Both the position numbers and the translations under genes were made by a program. DNA of 64,000 nt from Gammaproteobacteria bacterium (GTDB taxonomy: Bacteria; Pseudomonadota; Gammaproteobacteria; Chromatiales; Chromatiaceae). How positions within the stretch are numbered: position 1 is the first letter of the stretch; every line of letters begins with the position of its first letter. This document shows positions 30,052-39,788 of this stretch, piece after piece. The notes under the pieces were generated by a model. The model was not told the DNA's origin. It made no database searches and saw only the letters and a list, made by a program, of their open reading frames with translations. Where the stretch lies: the NCBI GenBank assembly GCA_021773975.1, contig JAJFJN010000087.1:52311-116310 (forward strand), read 5' to 3'.

Positions 30052-31494
30052 CTATGCTGTGACTGTAGTCAATGTTGCAGTCCGAGCCTGTTCAACTCGA
30101 CCCTCCGCAAAAGATTTGCGAACTGTCATAACAACATTGAACAGCATAATCGCTGCACCGAAGAGGAATATTCCACCACCTACAGCCCGCATAGCGTAGT
30201 AAGGATGCATCGCCTCAACAGACTCCGCAAAAGTGTAAGCCAAGGTGCCATAGTCATCATAAGCACGCCACATCAGACCCTGCATGATGCCGGATACCCA
30301 CATGGATACAACGTAGATAACTGCACCAATCGTAGCTGCCCAAAAGTGCAAATTGATCAGTTTCACAGAATACATCTCGGTATGAAAACAACGAGTGACC
30401 AAGTGGTAAAGTGCACCAATACCCACCATAGCAACCCAACCAAGCGCACCAGAATGCACATGACCAACCGTCCAATCCGTGTAATGCGAGAGTGCATTCA
30501 CTGTCTTAATGGCCATTACCGGACCTTCAAAGGTGGACATCGCATAGAAGGCCAAAGACATGATCATAAAACGCAGTACATAGTCAGTACGCAGTTTGTC
30601 CCAAGCACCGGAGAGCGTCATCATGCCGTTCAACGCACCCCCCCAGGATGGAATGATCATTGCCAATGAAATGGCCGCACCCAATGAACCTGTCCAATCT
30701 GGCAACGCGGTGTATTGAAGGTGATGAGCGCCCAGCCAAACATAACCAAATGAGAGTGCCCAGAAGTGAATAACAGACAATCTATATGAATAGACAGGGC
30801 GATTGGCTTGCTTTGGCACAAAGTAGTACATGATGCCTAGGAAGCCTGCTGTCAGGTAAAAACCTACCGCATTATGTCCCCACCACCACTGAATCATGGC
30901 ATCCTGCACACCGGCAAAGATAGAGTAGGATTTAAACAGACTGACAGGGATCGCCAGGCTATTAACCACATGCAGATAGGTGATCATAATCATCATGCTA
31001 AGGAAGAACCAATTCGACACATAAATGTGTGAGCTCTTGCGAGTAGCAAGGGTCATTACGAAATTAAACAAGTATGAGAGCCAAACTACAGCAATCAATA
31101 TATCGATTGGCCATTCCAGCTCGGCATACTCTTTACTCTGCGTTAAACCCAGTGGCAGCGTAATTACCGCCAACACGATCACCAGATTCCAACCCCAGAA
31201 AGTAAACCAGGCCATCTTGTCGCTCCACAGCCGCACACCGCAGGTGCGCTGAACACTGTAGAAGGCTGTCGCCATCAGCGTACAACCGCCAAAAGCAAAG
31301 ATAACCGCATTTGTATGAACTGGGCGTAAACGCCCAAAAGACAAATAAGGACTATCAAAATTAAGAACCGGCCACGCCAACTCCGAGGCAATATATACCC
31401 CGACCGATGCGCCTACCACTAGGTAGACCACCGCCATGACGGCAAACCAGCGTACAACATCTAGGTTGTATTTTTGTTCTGCTCTAGCGTCCAT
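30052..31494 (-). CDS. ccoN: cbb3 oxidase catalytic subunit I
   Basis: Heme-copper oxygen reductase, 480 residues from the ATG at 31494, chosen because GAGGGAGGG precedes it; an extension to 31554 would add 20 residues across this site. About 12 helices. Ligand histidines lie in [26 protein letters not shown] (Cu and cross-linked Tyr region), LGAHHLQYT and [10 protein letters not shown]. First gene of ccoNOQP, likely controlled by the FNR box ~100 nt upstream. Confidence 0.97.
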   Translation of the reverse strand: MDARAEQKYNLDVVRWFAVMAVVYLVVGASVGVYIASELAWPVLNFDSPYLSFGRLRPVHTNAVIFAFGGCTLMATAFYSVQRTCGVRLWSDKMAWFTFWGWNLVIVLAVITLPLGLTQSKEYAELEWPIDILIAVVWLSYLFNFVMTLATRKSSHIYVSNWFFLSMMIMITYLHVVNSLAIPVSLFKSYSIFAGVQDAMIQWWWGHNAVGFYLTAGFLGIMYYFVPKQANRPVYSYRLSVIHFWALSFGYVWLGAHHLQYTALPDWTGSLGAAISLAMIIPSWGGALNGMMTLSGAWDKLRTDYVLRFMIMSLAFYAMSTFEGPVMAIKTVNALSHYTDWTVGHVHSGALGWVAMVGIGALYHLVTRCFHTEMYSVKLINLHFWAATIGAVIYVVSMWVSGIMQGLMWRAYDDYGTLAYTFAESVEAMHPYYAMRAVGGGIFLFGAAIMLFNVVMTVRKSFAEGRVEQARTATLTTVTA

Positions 31495-31818
31495 GAACCC
31501 TCCCTCGTATTGGATTCGTTTAAAGTAATGACCAAACACATTAGGTTCGACCAAGGTGGATTATTGCACGGCGTATATCACGATATTGCTTGATATTTGT
31601 CAAGCTTTTTGATGGTAGATTAGCAAAGAAACTTGCATCATCCCTGCTATAATTGCATTTAACTCTTTAATTTCAATATGTTAAATAATTTTTTTTAGAT
31701 CGGGCTTCTATGCCAACAACAAGATAAGACAACTACCAATATAGGCAGTTATGTATGAAAAATAGAGCTAAAGCCATATGCAGTGACAGCGTCTGTCATC
31801 ACGATTTTTATATTAATA
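31495..31818 (-). promoter_or_regulatory. ccoN upstream region
   Basis: 324 nt between fnr2 and ccoN without a gene. It holds an FNR-type box at 31590-31603 and AT-rich sequence, and is the expected promoter of ccoNOQP. Confidence 0.6.
31590..31603. promoter_or_regulatory. FNR-type box upstream of ccoN
   Basis: TTGATATTTGTCAA matches TTGAT-N4-ATCAA at nine of ten positions. Centre ~102 nt before the ccoN start. Low-oxygen activation of ccoNOQP by FNR/ANR is established in several proteobacteria. Confidence 0.7.
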
Positions 31819-32598
31819 TCAAGCACCTCCTACCAACTCTTTAAGTCCACTGGTATTCAGTAAAGTCACACACTTTTTCTCCAATACAAGCAACCCCGCT
31901 TTTTGAAACTTACTCATTACTCGACTAACCGTCTCACTAGCAAGACCAAGATAACTTCCTATATCAGCCCAAGACATTCTTAATACAAACTCATGGCCGG
32001 CATAACCTCTTGAGCTATATCTTTGTGATAAGTTCAGTAAAAAAGCAGCCATGCGCTGCTCAGAGCTTTGCCGGGCAATAGTTGCCATGAGCTTACGATT
32101 AAACGCAATCTCACCGCCTAAAAGCTCTATCATGCGCTGCTGCAAAACTTCCAGCGGCCGCCCTGATTCTGGCAAACGCTCTACCCGTAATTCACAAATA
32201 TGGCTCGCTTCCAGGGCTCGCACCGTACTTGGATAGAGCTTTTCAGACATCCCCTCAGCCCCCATCAATTCCCCAGGGAGACAAAACCCAACAACCTGCT
32301 CTTGTCCATCTGTCTCAGGAATTATGTTTTTAAAAGAGCCTGACTTTACCGCAAACACAGCTCGAAAAGGATCTTCTTGCCTATAAATTGTCTCACCACG
32401 GGCAACCGATTTATGTCGCAACAAAATACCTTCTGGTAAGTCAGCATCTGCTTTTGCATAATCCAGCAGTTGACACATAGAATCCAAAATACAATTAACA
32501 CATTCAACTTCCTGGCTCTTTTTTCCTGCACAACCATCACCATCCGATAAAGCCTGCATAGGGCAGGATCGAAACTCAGGGTATCTCACTTTTATCAT
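31819..32598 (-). CDS. fnr: FNR-type oxygen-responsive regulator (fnr2)
   Basis: 259 residues. N-terminal cysteines 33, 36 and 42 give the canonical C-x2-C-x5-C of [4Fe-4S] FNR/ANR, and a fourth Cys lies in ASHICELRV (~132). Sensor fold, dimer helix and HTH follow; the recognition helix LASETVSRVMSKFQ keeps E-x-x-S-R. The start at 32598 has no good ribosome-binding site, and Met14 is an alternative. It lies upstream of ccoN in the same direction, and ccoN has an FNR box. It probably senses oxygen directly. Confidence 0.92.
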   Translation of the reverse strand: MIKVRYPEFRSCPMQALSDGDGCAGKKSQEVECVNCILDSMCQLLDYAKADADLPEGILLRHKSVARGETIYRQEDPFRAVFAVKSGSFKNIIPETDGQEQVVGFCLPGELMGAEGMSEKLYPSTVRALEASHICELRVERLPESGRPLEVLQQRMIELLGGEIAFNRKLMATIARQSSEQRMAAFLLNLSQRYSSRGYAGHEFVLRMSWADIGSYLGLASETVSRVMSKFQKAGLLVLEKKCVTLLNTSGLKELVGGA

Positions 32599-32823
32599 AC
32601 TTGATCCAGAGAAATCGCAGAAAACAGATGCCGCAACTTAACCAATCAGAAATGCTTGCGTCAAATAAAAAACAAAAATAACTTCTATTAATGGATAATT
32701 GAAGAGACTATGAAGAGACTATAGGGATAGGGGTCTCGGTTAAGCAGAGATATAGAAAGATTTCATATCTTCCACAACAATCGTTACTATTACCAACAAA
32801 TCAACCTTACGTGTGCAGCATCT

Positions 32824-33492
32824 ATGGATAAAAAAATTCTACCTTGGCTACTCATTTCAATACTATTGATTCTAGTTGTAGCCATTATGTTTCCTGCCGG
32901 AAAAAACACCCCAACCCCACCCATCCTACCCTGGGACATAACAGTTGATGCAAACGGAAACACCAAGGTATTTGGACTTACCTTCGATCAAAGCACATTA
33001 TCTGATGCACAAAAAACGTTTGAAAAAGAGGCCAAACTCAGTATGTTTGCTTCACATCAGGAAACCTTTACTGTTGAAGCCTATTTTGAGCGACTCTATA
33101 TCAGCGGCATCCGGGCCGACCTCATACTGACATTGAATATTGACCAAGCATCTGCTGCTCAGATGTTCAAACGCGGACTTCGATTAAGCCAATTAGGCAG
33201 TGGTGAAAAGAAAATCACACTCGATCAAGCTGACATCAACACTGCAAAAGAAGCGACTATTTTACTCATTACATATCTACCGGCAGCCAATCTTGATGCA
33301 GAGCTTATTAATAAGAATTTTGGAGAACCAGATAAGCGCCATACCGAGTCATCCGGCATTACTCACTGGTTATACCCCAAAAAAGGCTTGGATATAGCTT
33401 TAAATCCAGAAGGAAAAGAGGTACTACAATACACCTCACCTGCTCATTTTGATCAGATTTTAAAACCCTTAACGCAAGCCACCAAAGATTAG
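32824..33492 (+). CDS. Hypothetical membrane-anchored protein, 222 aa
   Basis: Not recognised. An N-terminal uncleaved signal or anchor (residues 5-25, ILPWLLISILLILVVAIMFP) is followed by a soluble periplasmic part. That part has the pattern WDITVDANGNTKVFGLTFDQSTL and two alpha/beta repeats with GADLILTL-like strands, ending in LDIALNPEGKEVLQYTSP. It looks like a conserved periplasmic domain without catalytic signature. It is divergent from fnr2 and convergent with the FmdE-like gene. Confidence 0.7.
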   Translation: MDKKILPWLLISILLILVVAIMFPAGKNTPTPPILPWDITVDANGNTKVFGLTFDQSTLSDAQKTFEKEAKLSMFASHQETFTVEAYFERLYISGIRADLILTLNIDQASAAQMFKRGLRLSQLGSGEKKITLDQADINTAKEATILLITYLPAANLDAELINKNFGEPDKRHTESSGITHWLYPKKGLDIALNPEGKEVLQYTSPAHFDQILKPLTQATKD

Positions 33493-33528
33493 CAACACGT
33501 AATTATTTAACCGCGCCTAAGTTATTTA

Positions 33529-34125
33529 CTATTTAACTTTGTGAACAGTAGATTCACCTTCGTCTTCCAGGATGGCTAGTACACGGTCACGCCAAGCATC
33601 ACGAAAACGTTTGAGAATCTCTTCATTTGCAAAGCCACCAAGGATACGACCCAGATCATCCCCCATGGTAGGCACAGCACCCATGCTACTGGGATCATAG
33701 ATCAAAGTAACACTATCACCCGTTGAGATACGCTCAAATCGAAAGCCCGGTTTACCTGTAGGTTCAAATTTCAGCAAGCCGTGACGCACAAATTGCCCAC
33801 CTAAACCATGGAAGCCATTACTTGCTGCGGCTCCCGTTATCAGTGTAAATACTTGACTGATTGGACCATTGGTTCCTTCATCTTGTGGACCATATACTGT
33901 GACTCCGATATCACCCCGTTGTGGCATCTCATGCCCCCACAACTCTTTCAAAGCACATTTCACTAAAAGAAAACCACCCGCGACTGTTGGGCAGGCATGG
34001 CCTGAGAGTTTAACAGCATCATCATAGGTGTAGGTAAACAGACCATCACCAGCCCCCAGTAAATCGCCCAGTGGGTCATATAAACTAATTGCTGGCTTTT
34101 CAGGAAACATTAATGATTCAGACAT
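33529..34125 (-). CDS. FmdE-like protein
   Basis: 198 residues from the ATG at 34125 (GAGG upstream; an extension to 34140 lies inside the previous gene). The N-terminal region KLSGHACPTVAGGFLLVKCAL matches the FmdE fold, where His and Cys in H-x-C-P bind metal. No C-terminal zinc-finger domain as in archaeal FmdE. The reaction is unknown; it cannot act in formylmethanofuran chemistry here, since no partner genes are present. It begins 4 nt after the FAH-family stop, so it is last in the six-gene minus-strand array. Confidence 0.7.
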   Translation of the reverse strand: MSESLMFPEKPAISLYDPLGDLLGAGDGLFTYTYDDAVKLSGHACPTVAGGFLLVKCALKELWGHEMPQRGDIGVTVYGPQDEGTNGPISQVFTLITGAAASNGFHGLGGQFVRHGLLKFEPTGKPGFRFERISTGDSVTLIYDPSSMGAVPTMGDDLGRILGGFANEEILKRFRDAWRDRVLAILEDEGESTVHKVK

Positions 34126-34129
34126 TGAT

Positions 34130-34936
34130 TTATACCTCACAAGTTATTGAGTTATTTAATTGGCCAATGCGTTCTATCTCAACTGAGATATGATCGCCAT
34201 CAGCAAGAAATAGTGGTGGTTTACGTGCAACACCTACACCAGAGGGTGTTCCTGTTAAGATAACGGTACCAGGTAGTAGTGTTGTATCCTGACTTAAAAA
34301 ACCAATCAACTGCGCAACAGAGAAGATCATATCTGCTGTATTACTCTGCTGCATGGTCTGCCCATTGAGTACTGTACTTATATTTAGTTGCTGAGGATCA
34401 GCAATCTCATCTACTGTCACAAGCATTGGCCCCAGGGGACAAAAACCATCAAACCCCTTACCACGTATCCACTGCCCACCACCTGCATGTCTTTGCCATT
34501 TGCGGGCAGATATATCATTGGCAGCGGTATAACCGAGCACGTAATTTAATGCATCTACTTCTGATACATTCTTTGCAGTACGACCAATCACTACTGCAAG
34601 CTCAGCCTCAAAATCCACCTCTGGCCCACGCTCACAACACATGGGCAGCACAATTGCAGAGTCAGGTTCTGTAACTGCTGTTGTCGGTTTCATAAAAACT
34701 ATTGGATAGCGTGGCAACTCTTTGCCTGTCTCCATCGCATGTTCACGGTAGTTCAAGCCAATACAGAAAATATTAGAGGCTACAACCGGTGCCAATAGTG
34801 ATTTAACTACTACCCGTTTACCACTTGGTGTTAGCTCTTCATACAAGCCGCCATCAAGCAGCTCTGCTGAACTATCATGGTAATCTGTACCAAGCTGTTC
34901 ATTTTGGCATTCATCAATAAAACGAATAATCTTCAT
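34130..34936 (-). CDS. Fumarylacetoacetate hydrolase (FAH) family enzyme
   Basis: 268 residues. Typical FAH core: IGLNYREHAMETG (~60), PIVFMKPTTAV (~78), metal-binding acidic residues in GPEVDFEAELAVVIG (~108-122), YTAANDISARKWQ (~138) and ILTGTPSGVG (~230). The family includes hydrolases and decarboxylases or tautomerases acting on 2-oxo acids; the substrate is not deducible. It begins 33 nt after a membrane-protein gene and is immediately followed by the FmdE-like gene. Confidence 0.88.
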   Translation of the reverse strand: MKIIRFIDECQNEQLGTDYHDSSAELLDGGLYEELTPSGKRVVVKSLLAPVVASNIFCIGLNYREHAMETGKELPRYPIVFMKPTTAVTEPDSAIVLPMCCERGPEVDFEAELAVVIGRTAKNVSEVDALNYVLGYTAANDISARKWQRHAGGGQWIRGKGFDGFCPLGPMLVTVDEIADPQQLNISTVLNGQTMQQSNTADMIFSVAQLIGFLSQDTTLLPGTVILTGTPSGVGVARKPPLFLADGDHISVEIERIGQLNNSITCEV

Positions 34937-34969
34937 GTTTTTTAATTAATTTCGATGTTGAATATTTAA

Positions 34970-35404
34970 TTAGTGACTTGGCTGCTTACAAATCCAAAAA
35001 ACATAACTGCTACCAAGTAGCGCAACAGAGAGTGAAAAATCCACTATAGCCATACAGATCAGAAAAGGGAAATTACCGTGGGCTGAATACGAGAGTGACG
35101 AACCCAGCACCAGCATGCAGATAAGAAAAATAAAAAAGCCCGTTCGATAGAATTGCCAGATTTTTGGCTCTGATAAGGCATAGATTCGCATCAGGTTTTT
35201 GCGACATACTTTTCTAAAGATAAAGACAATCTTCAACAATCCAACCAATATGCCAATCAGTATTGCCAGCCAAAACCAACGGCTATCTGGAATCAGTGCA
35301 TCAGCTTCCATAAGCAGACTACGTCCTTTAAAAAACAGGATGAATCCACCTGAGTACCAGAGAAGAGCAGCGAGCAGTTTAAGTTGATTCGTTGTTACAG
35401 TCAT
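34970..35404 (-). CDS. Hypothetical membrane protein, 144 aa
   Basis: Not recognised. Four predicted membrane helices (LLAALLWYSGGFILFF, WFWLAILIGILVGLL, GFFIFLICMLVLG, FLICMAIVDFSLSVALLG) and a basic cytoplasmic stretch (FRKVCRKNLMRIY). The ATG at 35404 is taken; a GTG at 35416 overlaps the previous stop by one base and is equally possible. It is coupled to the preceding membrane-protein gene. Confidence 0.6.
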   Translation of the reverse strand: MTVTTNQLKLLAALLWYSGGFILFFKGRSLLMEADALIPDSRWFWLAILIGILVGLLKIVFIFRKVCRKNLMRIYALSEPKIWQFYRTGFFIFLICMLVLGSSLSYSAHGNFPFLICMAIVDFSLSVALLGSSYVFWICKQPSH

Positions 35405-35415
35405 TGCTAAAACCA

Positions 35416-36153
35416 CTAATTTAATAAAGCGCGATCATTAAAGCGTATGACATAGTCATAACCAAAATAACCTGTTTTAGCTATTAGCCTTATAGTGGCA
35501 TTTTGGTACATCGTATCCCATACGCTTGTTGGAACAACAAGCCGCTCTATGGTTTCGTCATATGGAACATAAATATAATTAGATGGTTTCTGCTGGGTAA
35601 GAAATGTAGTGAATCCCCCGCTGTTTTTCTTTTTTTCTATAACACTACGCACCACTTGTTTCTGTTCATCTTCATCAAATGTCCGATTAATCTGAGATGT
35701 AATAGCTGCAGCAACCAGTGCAAATGAGATCAAAAAACTTTTCAGCATAAAGATATTTTTATAAGCGAGACATTTTGATAACGGCACCCATGTCATAACA
35801 CCAAACGGCGCGCCAATGAGCAATGAAATACGCAACATGCCAACACCGTTAAGTGTGTTATCAATATGTACTGACTCATGAGAGATCAATAGAAGTGATG
35901 CGCTTAACAAGGTTACAGAGAGTAAAATCAAAACAACATAGAGAAAGCCCAACCTTGACATCACTTCAAATACAGCTGTATTGGCTTTTTTAAAAGTCAC
36001 CATAAATGCCAACAAGAGCAAAAAAGATATGATTGGAACGACAACAAAGTATGAATCAACCACCAAGCTAGGCCATACGCTTAATACTGCAAGCAGCAGC
36101 AATAAAGGGGCAATCTTAATAAAGTTGATTTTTAACTGAGGTAGATCAGACAT
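35416..36153 (-). CDS. Hypothetical membrane protein, 245 aa
   Basis: Not recognised. Five to six hydrophobic helices in residues 12-155, including LLLLLAVLSVWPSLVV and LYVVLILLSVTLLSASLLLI, then a soluble C-terminal domain of ~85 residues rich in charged residues (RSVIEKKKNSGG; DETIERLVVPTSVWDTMYQ). It begins 2 nt after the ABC ATPase stop and its own stop touches the next gene. Tight packing suggests it works with the ABC proteins. Confidence 0.65.
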   Translation of the reverse strand: MSDLPQLKINFIKIAPLLLLLAVLSVWPSLVVDSYFVVVPIISFLLLLAFMVTFKKANTAVFEVMSRLGFLYVVLILLSVTLLSASLLLISHESVHIDNTLNGVGMLRISLLIGAPFGVMTWVPLSKCLAYKNIFMLKSFLISFALVAAAITSQINRTFDEDEQKQVVRSVIEKKKNSGGFTTFLTQQKPSNYIYVPYDETIERLVVPTSVWDTMYQNATIRLIAKTGYFGYDYVIRFNDRALLN

Positions 36154-36155
36154 AT

Positions 36156-38159
36156 TTAGTTTTCAAGCAGCAGACAGCTAACGGTTCTTGTCTCACTGAG
36201 TGAGATGGCTTTTGGGTAGGCTTTTTGACATCGATCCATTGCCTGTGGGCAACGGGGATGGAAGTGGCAACCCGCAGGTGGGTTTGCGGGTGATGGCATA
36301 TCACCTTCCAGATGAATCGCTTTTCGTTTCCCACCCGGTTCAGTTACTGGGACAGCAGACAGCAGCGCTTGTGTATAGGGGTGTTGTGGATCATCAAGCA
36401 CCTCAGCTACCGTGCCCTGCTCTACAATTCTACCCAGATACATCACTGCAACCTCATGTGCCAGATAGGCCACAACTGAGATGTTATGCGTGATAAAGAG
36501 ATAGGATAGTCCCAACTGTTGTTGCAGTGCCTGCAATAGATTCAATATCTGAGCCTGCACAGAGACATCCAGCGCACTGGTTGGCTCATCACAGATAATC
36601 AAACGTGGCTCCACCGCCAACGCCCGCGCTACACAGATACGTTGCCGCTGCCCACCTGAAAATTCATGTGGATAGCGATCAGCCGCTGATGCAGGAAGCC
36701 CTACTTGCTGTAATAATTCGTGCACACGTGTGCGACGCTCAGCTGCATTGCCACCAATATCCTGCGCCAGCATCCCCTCTTCAATAATATTGTGTACCAG
36801 CATGCGAGGATTCATGGAGGCCATTGGATCTTGAAAGATGATCTGCAGATCAGATCGTTTCTTTCGCAATGCCTCTCCACGCAGCTGGGTTAGTTCATGG
36901 CTATCAAATTGAACCCGCCCATCCGTGGGTTTTATCAGCTGTAAGATAGCTTTACCTACCGTGGTTTTGCCACAACCCGACTCCCCCACTACCGCAAGCG
37001 TGCGGCCTACGGGGATCTCCAGTGATACACCATCTACTGCGCGCACATGGCCTGCAACACGCCTAAAAATACCTTTATGAATTGGGAAATAAACCTTTAA
37101 ATCAGCAACACACAGCAGAGGCCGCAGGCTATTATTTTGAGCTTCAGCAACCGCATCACTCACCTCGTCTGTTTTTTTAGCCGCTTTTACATCACTCGCT
37201 TGTAGATGGCATCGAACACCCTGCTCTTCTCTGTATTGATCCCACTCTGGTGCCTGTCGTTGACATAGCTCCATCACATCATCACAGCGCTCTGCAAAAC
37301 GGCAGCCAACAAACTCCTGATCCAATGATGGCACAGTGCCTTTGATTACAGCCAACCGCTCACTGCGTTTATTCCGCCCTGGTATAGATTGAAACAATTT
37401 TTGACTGTAGGGGTGTCTTGGTGACTGAAAAAACTCTTTACAGGGCGATGTCTCAACGATCTGTCCGGCATACATCACTGCCACCCGATCGGCCACCTCA
37501 GCTACAACCCCCAGATCATGGGTAATCAGCAGAATGGCCATGCCAGTCTCTTGCTGTAACTGCTTCATAAGTGCCAACACCTGAGCTTGAATGGTGACAT
37601 CCAGTGCAGTGGTGGGCTCATCTGCAATCAGTAGTTGTGGTCGTCCAGCCAGTGCAATGGCGATCATCACCCGTTGCTTCATGCCACCTGAGAGTTGATG
37701 TGGGTACTCATCAAAACGCTGTTCTGGATCAGGGATACCCACAGCCCTCAACAGCTCAATAACACGCCTCTTAGGACTCTGCTCCTGGCTGGTGTCATGA
37801 ATATTCACCGCCTCTTCAATCTGCACACCCACCGTCAGCACCGGATTTAGAGAGGTCATAGGTTCCTGAAAGATCATGCCCATGCGCCCACCACGTTCAC
37901 GGCGCATCAGGCTCTCTGGCAAATCCAGCAAACTAGTCTCACCCAAATGAATGGAGCCTTCTACTACTCGACCTACGGGTGGCAGCAGTCGCATAATCGA
38001 TAACGCAGTCATCGACTTGCCACAGCCAGACTCACCCAACAAAATGAAGGTTTCGCCCTTTTTTATTTCCAGGTCAATACCATCTATCGCCCGCACAGGA
38101 GATGAACCATTCCCAAGCCAGGTTTGTAGGTTTTTTATACGCAAGAGTGCATCAGTCAT
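36156..38159 (-). CDS. Fused double ABC-transporter ATPase, peptide/nickel (Dpp/Opp) class
   Basis: 667 residues containing two complete ABC domains plus oligo_HPY extensions. Domain 1 (~5-260): [27 protein letters not shown] site [15 protein letters not shown] (~310). Domain 2 (~350-600): [25 protein letters not shown] site [15 protein letters not shown] (~640). It equals DppD-DppF joined, as in E. coli YejF (529 residues). The ATG overlaps the permease stop (TAATG). No substrate-binding protein gene is nearby. Confidence 0.92.
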   Translation of the reverse strand: MTDALLRIKNLQTWLGNGSSPVRAIDGIDLEIKKGETFILLGESGCGKSMTALSIMRLLPPVGRVVEGSIHLGETSLLDLPESLMRRERGGRMGMIFQEPMTSLNPVLTVGVQIEEAVNIHDTSQEQSPKRRVIELLRAVGIPDPEQRFDEYPHQLSGGMKQRVMIAIALAGRPQLLIADEPTTALDVTIQAQVLALMKQLQQETGMAILLITHDLGVVAEVADRVAVMYAGQIVETSPCKEFFQSPRHPYSQKLFQSIPGRNKRSERLAVIKGTVPSLDQEFVGCRFAERCDDVMELCQRQAPEWDQYREEQGVRCHLQASDVKAAKKTDEVSDAVAEAQNNSLRPLLCVADLKVYFPIHKGIFRRVAGHVRAVDGVSLEIPVGRTLAVVGESGCGKTTVGKAILQLIKPTDGRVQFDSHELTQLRGEALRKKRSDLQIIFQDPMASMNPRMLVHNIIEEGMLAQDIGGNAAERRTRVHELLQQVGLPASAADRYPHEFSGGQRQRICVARALAVEPRLIICDEPTSALDVSVQAQILNLLQALQQQLGLSYLFITHNISVVAYLAHEVAVMYLGRIVEQGTVAEVLDDPQHPYTQALLSAVPVTEPGGKRKAIHLEGDMPSPANPPAGCHFHPRCPQAMDRCQKAYPKAISLSETRTVSCLLLEN

Positions 38160-39571
38160 TATTTGCCGCCCCTGAGGCTTGGGTCAAAAGCATCCCTCAC
38201 CACATCAGAAAAGAGATTGGCAGCTAGCACCAAAGTAAACATGAAGATTAGTGCCGCAGTCAGTGACCACCAAACGATAGGCTCTCGCGCCATCTCCAGC
38301 CGAGCACTGTTGATCATATTACCCCAGGAATTCATGGTGGGATCAACGCCAATGTTGACATAAGAGAGCACCGCTTCTGCCAGTACCAATCCACTAAAAT
38401 CCAGTACCACAGAGATCATCACAATATGCAGTACATTGGGGAGGATATGCCGGATAATGATAGTGAAATGCCGCACACCAAAGGCTTGGGCTGCCTGTAC
38501 ATAATCCAGCTCACGCAATTTAAGGGCTTCGCCACGCAGCAAACGGCAGAGCCCCGTCCAACTGGTTACCCCCAAAATAATACAGAGAAACAGTAGCCTA
38601 AGGTCAGCACGCTCAATCAGACTGGTAAACTCTTCACTATGCTCATTCATGTAAACATGCAGCATCAGGATAGCCGCAGCAATCAACAGCACGCCTGGAA
38701 TAGAGCTTAATGTGGTGTAGATATACTGGATAACATCATCCACCCAACCACGAAAATAACCCGCCATAATGCCCATCATGATGGCTGCTGGCAGCATAAT
38801 AAGCGTCGTTAGCGTACCTATCACCAATCCTGTACGGACACTTTTTAACGCCTGGTAAAAAACATCCTCACCTACTTTATCTGTTCCCAACAGGTGGTAC
38901 TTAACACCTAAATTAGCGGCTACAAAAGCCAACAATAGAATGATACCCAGCACAATAAAAATAACATGCCAGGGAATATCGGTTTTTCTAAAAATAATTC
39001 GTTGGCACTGTTGTAAAAATGAATAACCAGCACGATATCCTCGCCAAAGGGTTATAGCACCTATCATTAAAAGCCAAACGAATATGGCTTCTACTGCACC
39101 AATAATAGCCGTCCAAGCTACATCGGCTGCCCACTCTTGTTCTGGGTTTTGTAGATGTGCTCCGCCATGCTTTAAACGCGGATAACCCCGTTTCATCAAG
39201 CCATCTGCTTGTTCAATATTCTCTTTGCTGTACAGGTGGGTCGATAGTGGTGAGGAGTAGGTCTTCTCCTGCTGTTCTCTCAATGGTGTTAGTAGATAAT
39301 CAAGCAGGCTGAGCACCTCATTGGAATGAGTGATTTTAGCTCTTTGTGCGGCTTCTGGCAGCAGCGGTTTATAGTGTACCGAATCCAATACCCCAATCAG
39401 AACATAAACACTCAGCACCACCAGCGCCCCCATCCCCATCCGGCTCTGTCCTACCGAGCGCCAAGGCGTACGCAGATGTTCCCTACTGGCCGCCAGACGG
39501 CCAAAAACCAACACCAAGGCAATAAGCAGGAAGATGAGTGCATCTGTCCAGAGGATGACCAACTCAGGCAT
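38159..39571 (-). CDS. OppC/DppC-like ABC permease with long N-terminal extension
   Basis: 470 residues, far longer than OppC or DppC (~300). The C-terminal ~270 residues are the usual permease: HLLGTDKVGEDVFYQALKSVRTG, helices, and the EAA loop LRELDYVQAAQAFGVRHFTIIIRHILPN. The N-terminal ~200 residues add two helices, a hydrophilic loop (~68-150) and two more helices before the normal domain. It is first in the six-gene array, after the aldolase terminator. The usual OppB partner permease is absent from the window. Confidence 0.85.
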   Translation of the reverse strand: MPELVILWTDALIFLLIALVLVFGRLAASREHLRTPWRSVGQSRMGMGALVVLSVYVLIGVLDSVHYKPLLPEAAQRAKITHSNEVLSLLDYLLTPLREQQEKTYSSPLSTHLYSKENIEQADGLMKRGYPRLKHGGAHLQNPEQEWAADVAWTAIIGAVEAIFVWLLMIGAITLWRGYRAGYSFLQQCQRIIFRKTDIPWHVIFIVLGIILLLAFVAANLGVKYHLLGTDKVGEDVFYQALKSVRTGLVIGTLTTLIMLPAAIMMGIMAGYFRGWVDDVIQYIYTTLSSIPGVLLIAAAILMLHVYMNEHSEEFTSLIERADLRLLFLCIILGVTSWTGLCRLLRGEALKLRELDYVQAAQAFGVRHFTIIIRHILPNVLHIVMISVVLDFSGLVLAEAVLSYVNIGVDPTMNSWGNMINSARLEMAREPIVWWSLTAALIFMFTLVLAANLFSDVVRDAFDPSLRGGK

Positions 39572-39705
39572 TTGATATCATCCCAGCCGTTGGTTTTATT
39601 AGGCTCTTTCTGTGTTGCATAGATTGTCTACAGTACTCAGGGTAGGCAGATATTACCACCTCAATATCAGCATGCGAAAACCAATATTCCACAACTTTAC
39701 CCTCT

Positions 39706-39746
39706 CCAAAAAATAGCCCGCTAAAGCATATGCAGTGCGGGCTATT
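39706..39746 (-). terminator. Intrinsic terminator downstream of class II aldolase
   Basis: On the minus strand AATAGCCCGC pairs with GCGGGCTATT and is followed by TTTTTT. A second hairpin (CTGATGCA/TGCATCAG, 39753-39772) stands between it and the aldolase stop. Confidence 0.88.
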
Positions 39747-39752
39747 CAATGC

Positions 39753-39772
39753 CTGATGCAATAGTGCATCAG
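39753..39772 (-). repeat. Small hairpin in aldolase 3' UTR
   Basis: Perfect 8-bp stem CTGATGCA/TGCATCAG with ATAG loop, 16 nt after the stop codon and stacked just ahead of the terminator. Confidence 0.5.
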
Positions 39773-39788
39773 TGCGTCTCAACTATTA

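Noticed and set aside
39564..39782. 72-residue frame between aldolase and the permease
   Set aside because: It spans a clear intrinsic terminator and another hairpin, has no ribosome-binding site and no family likeness.
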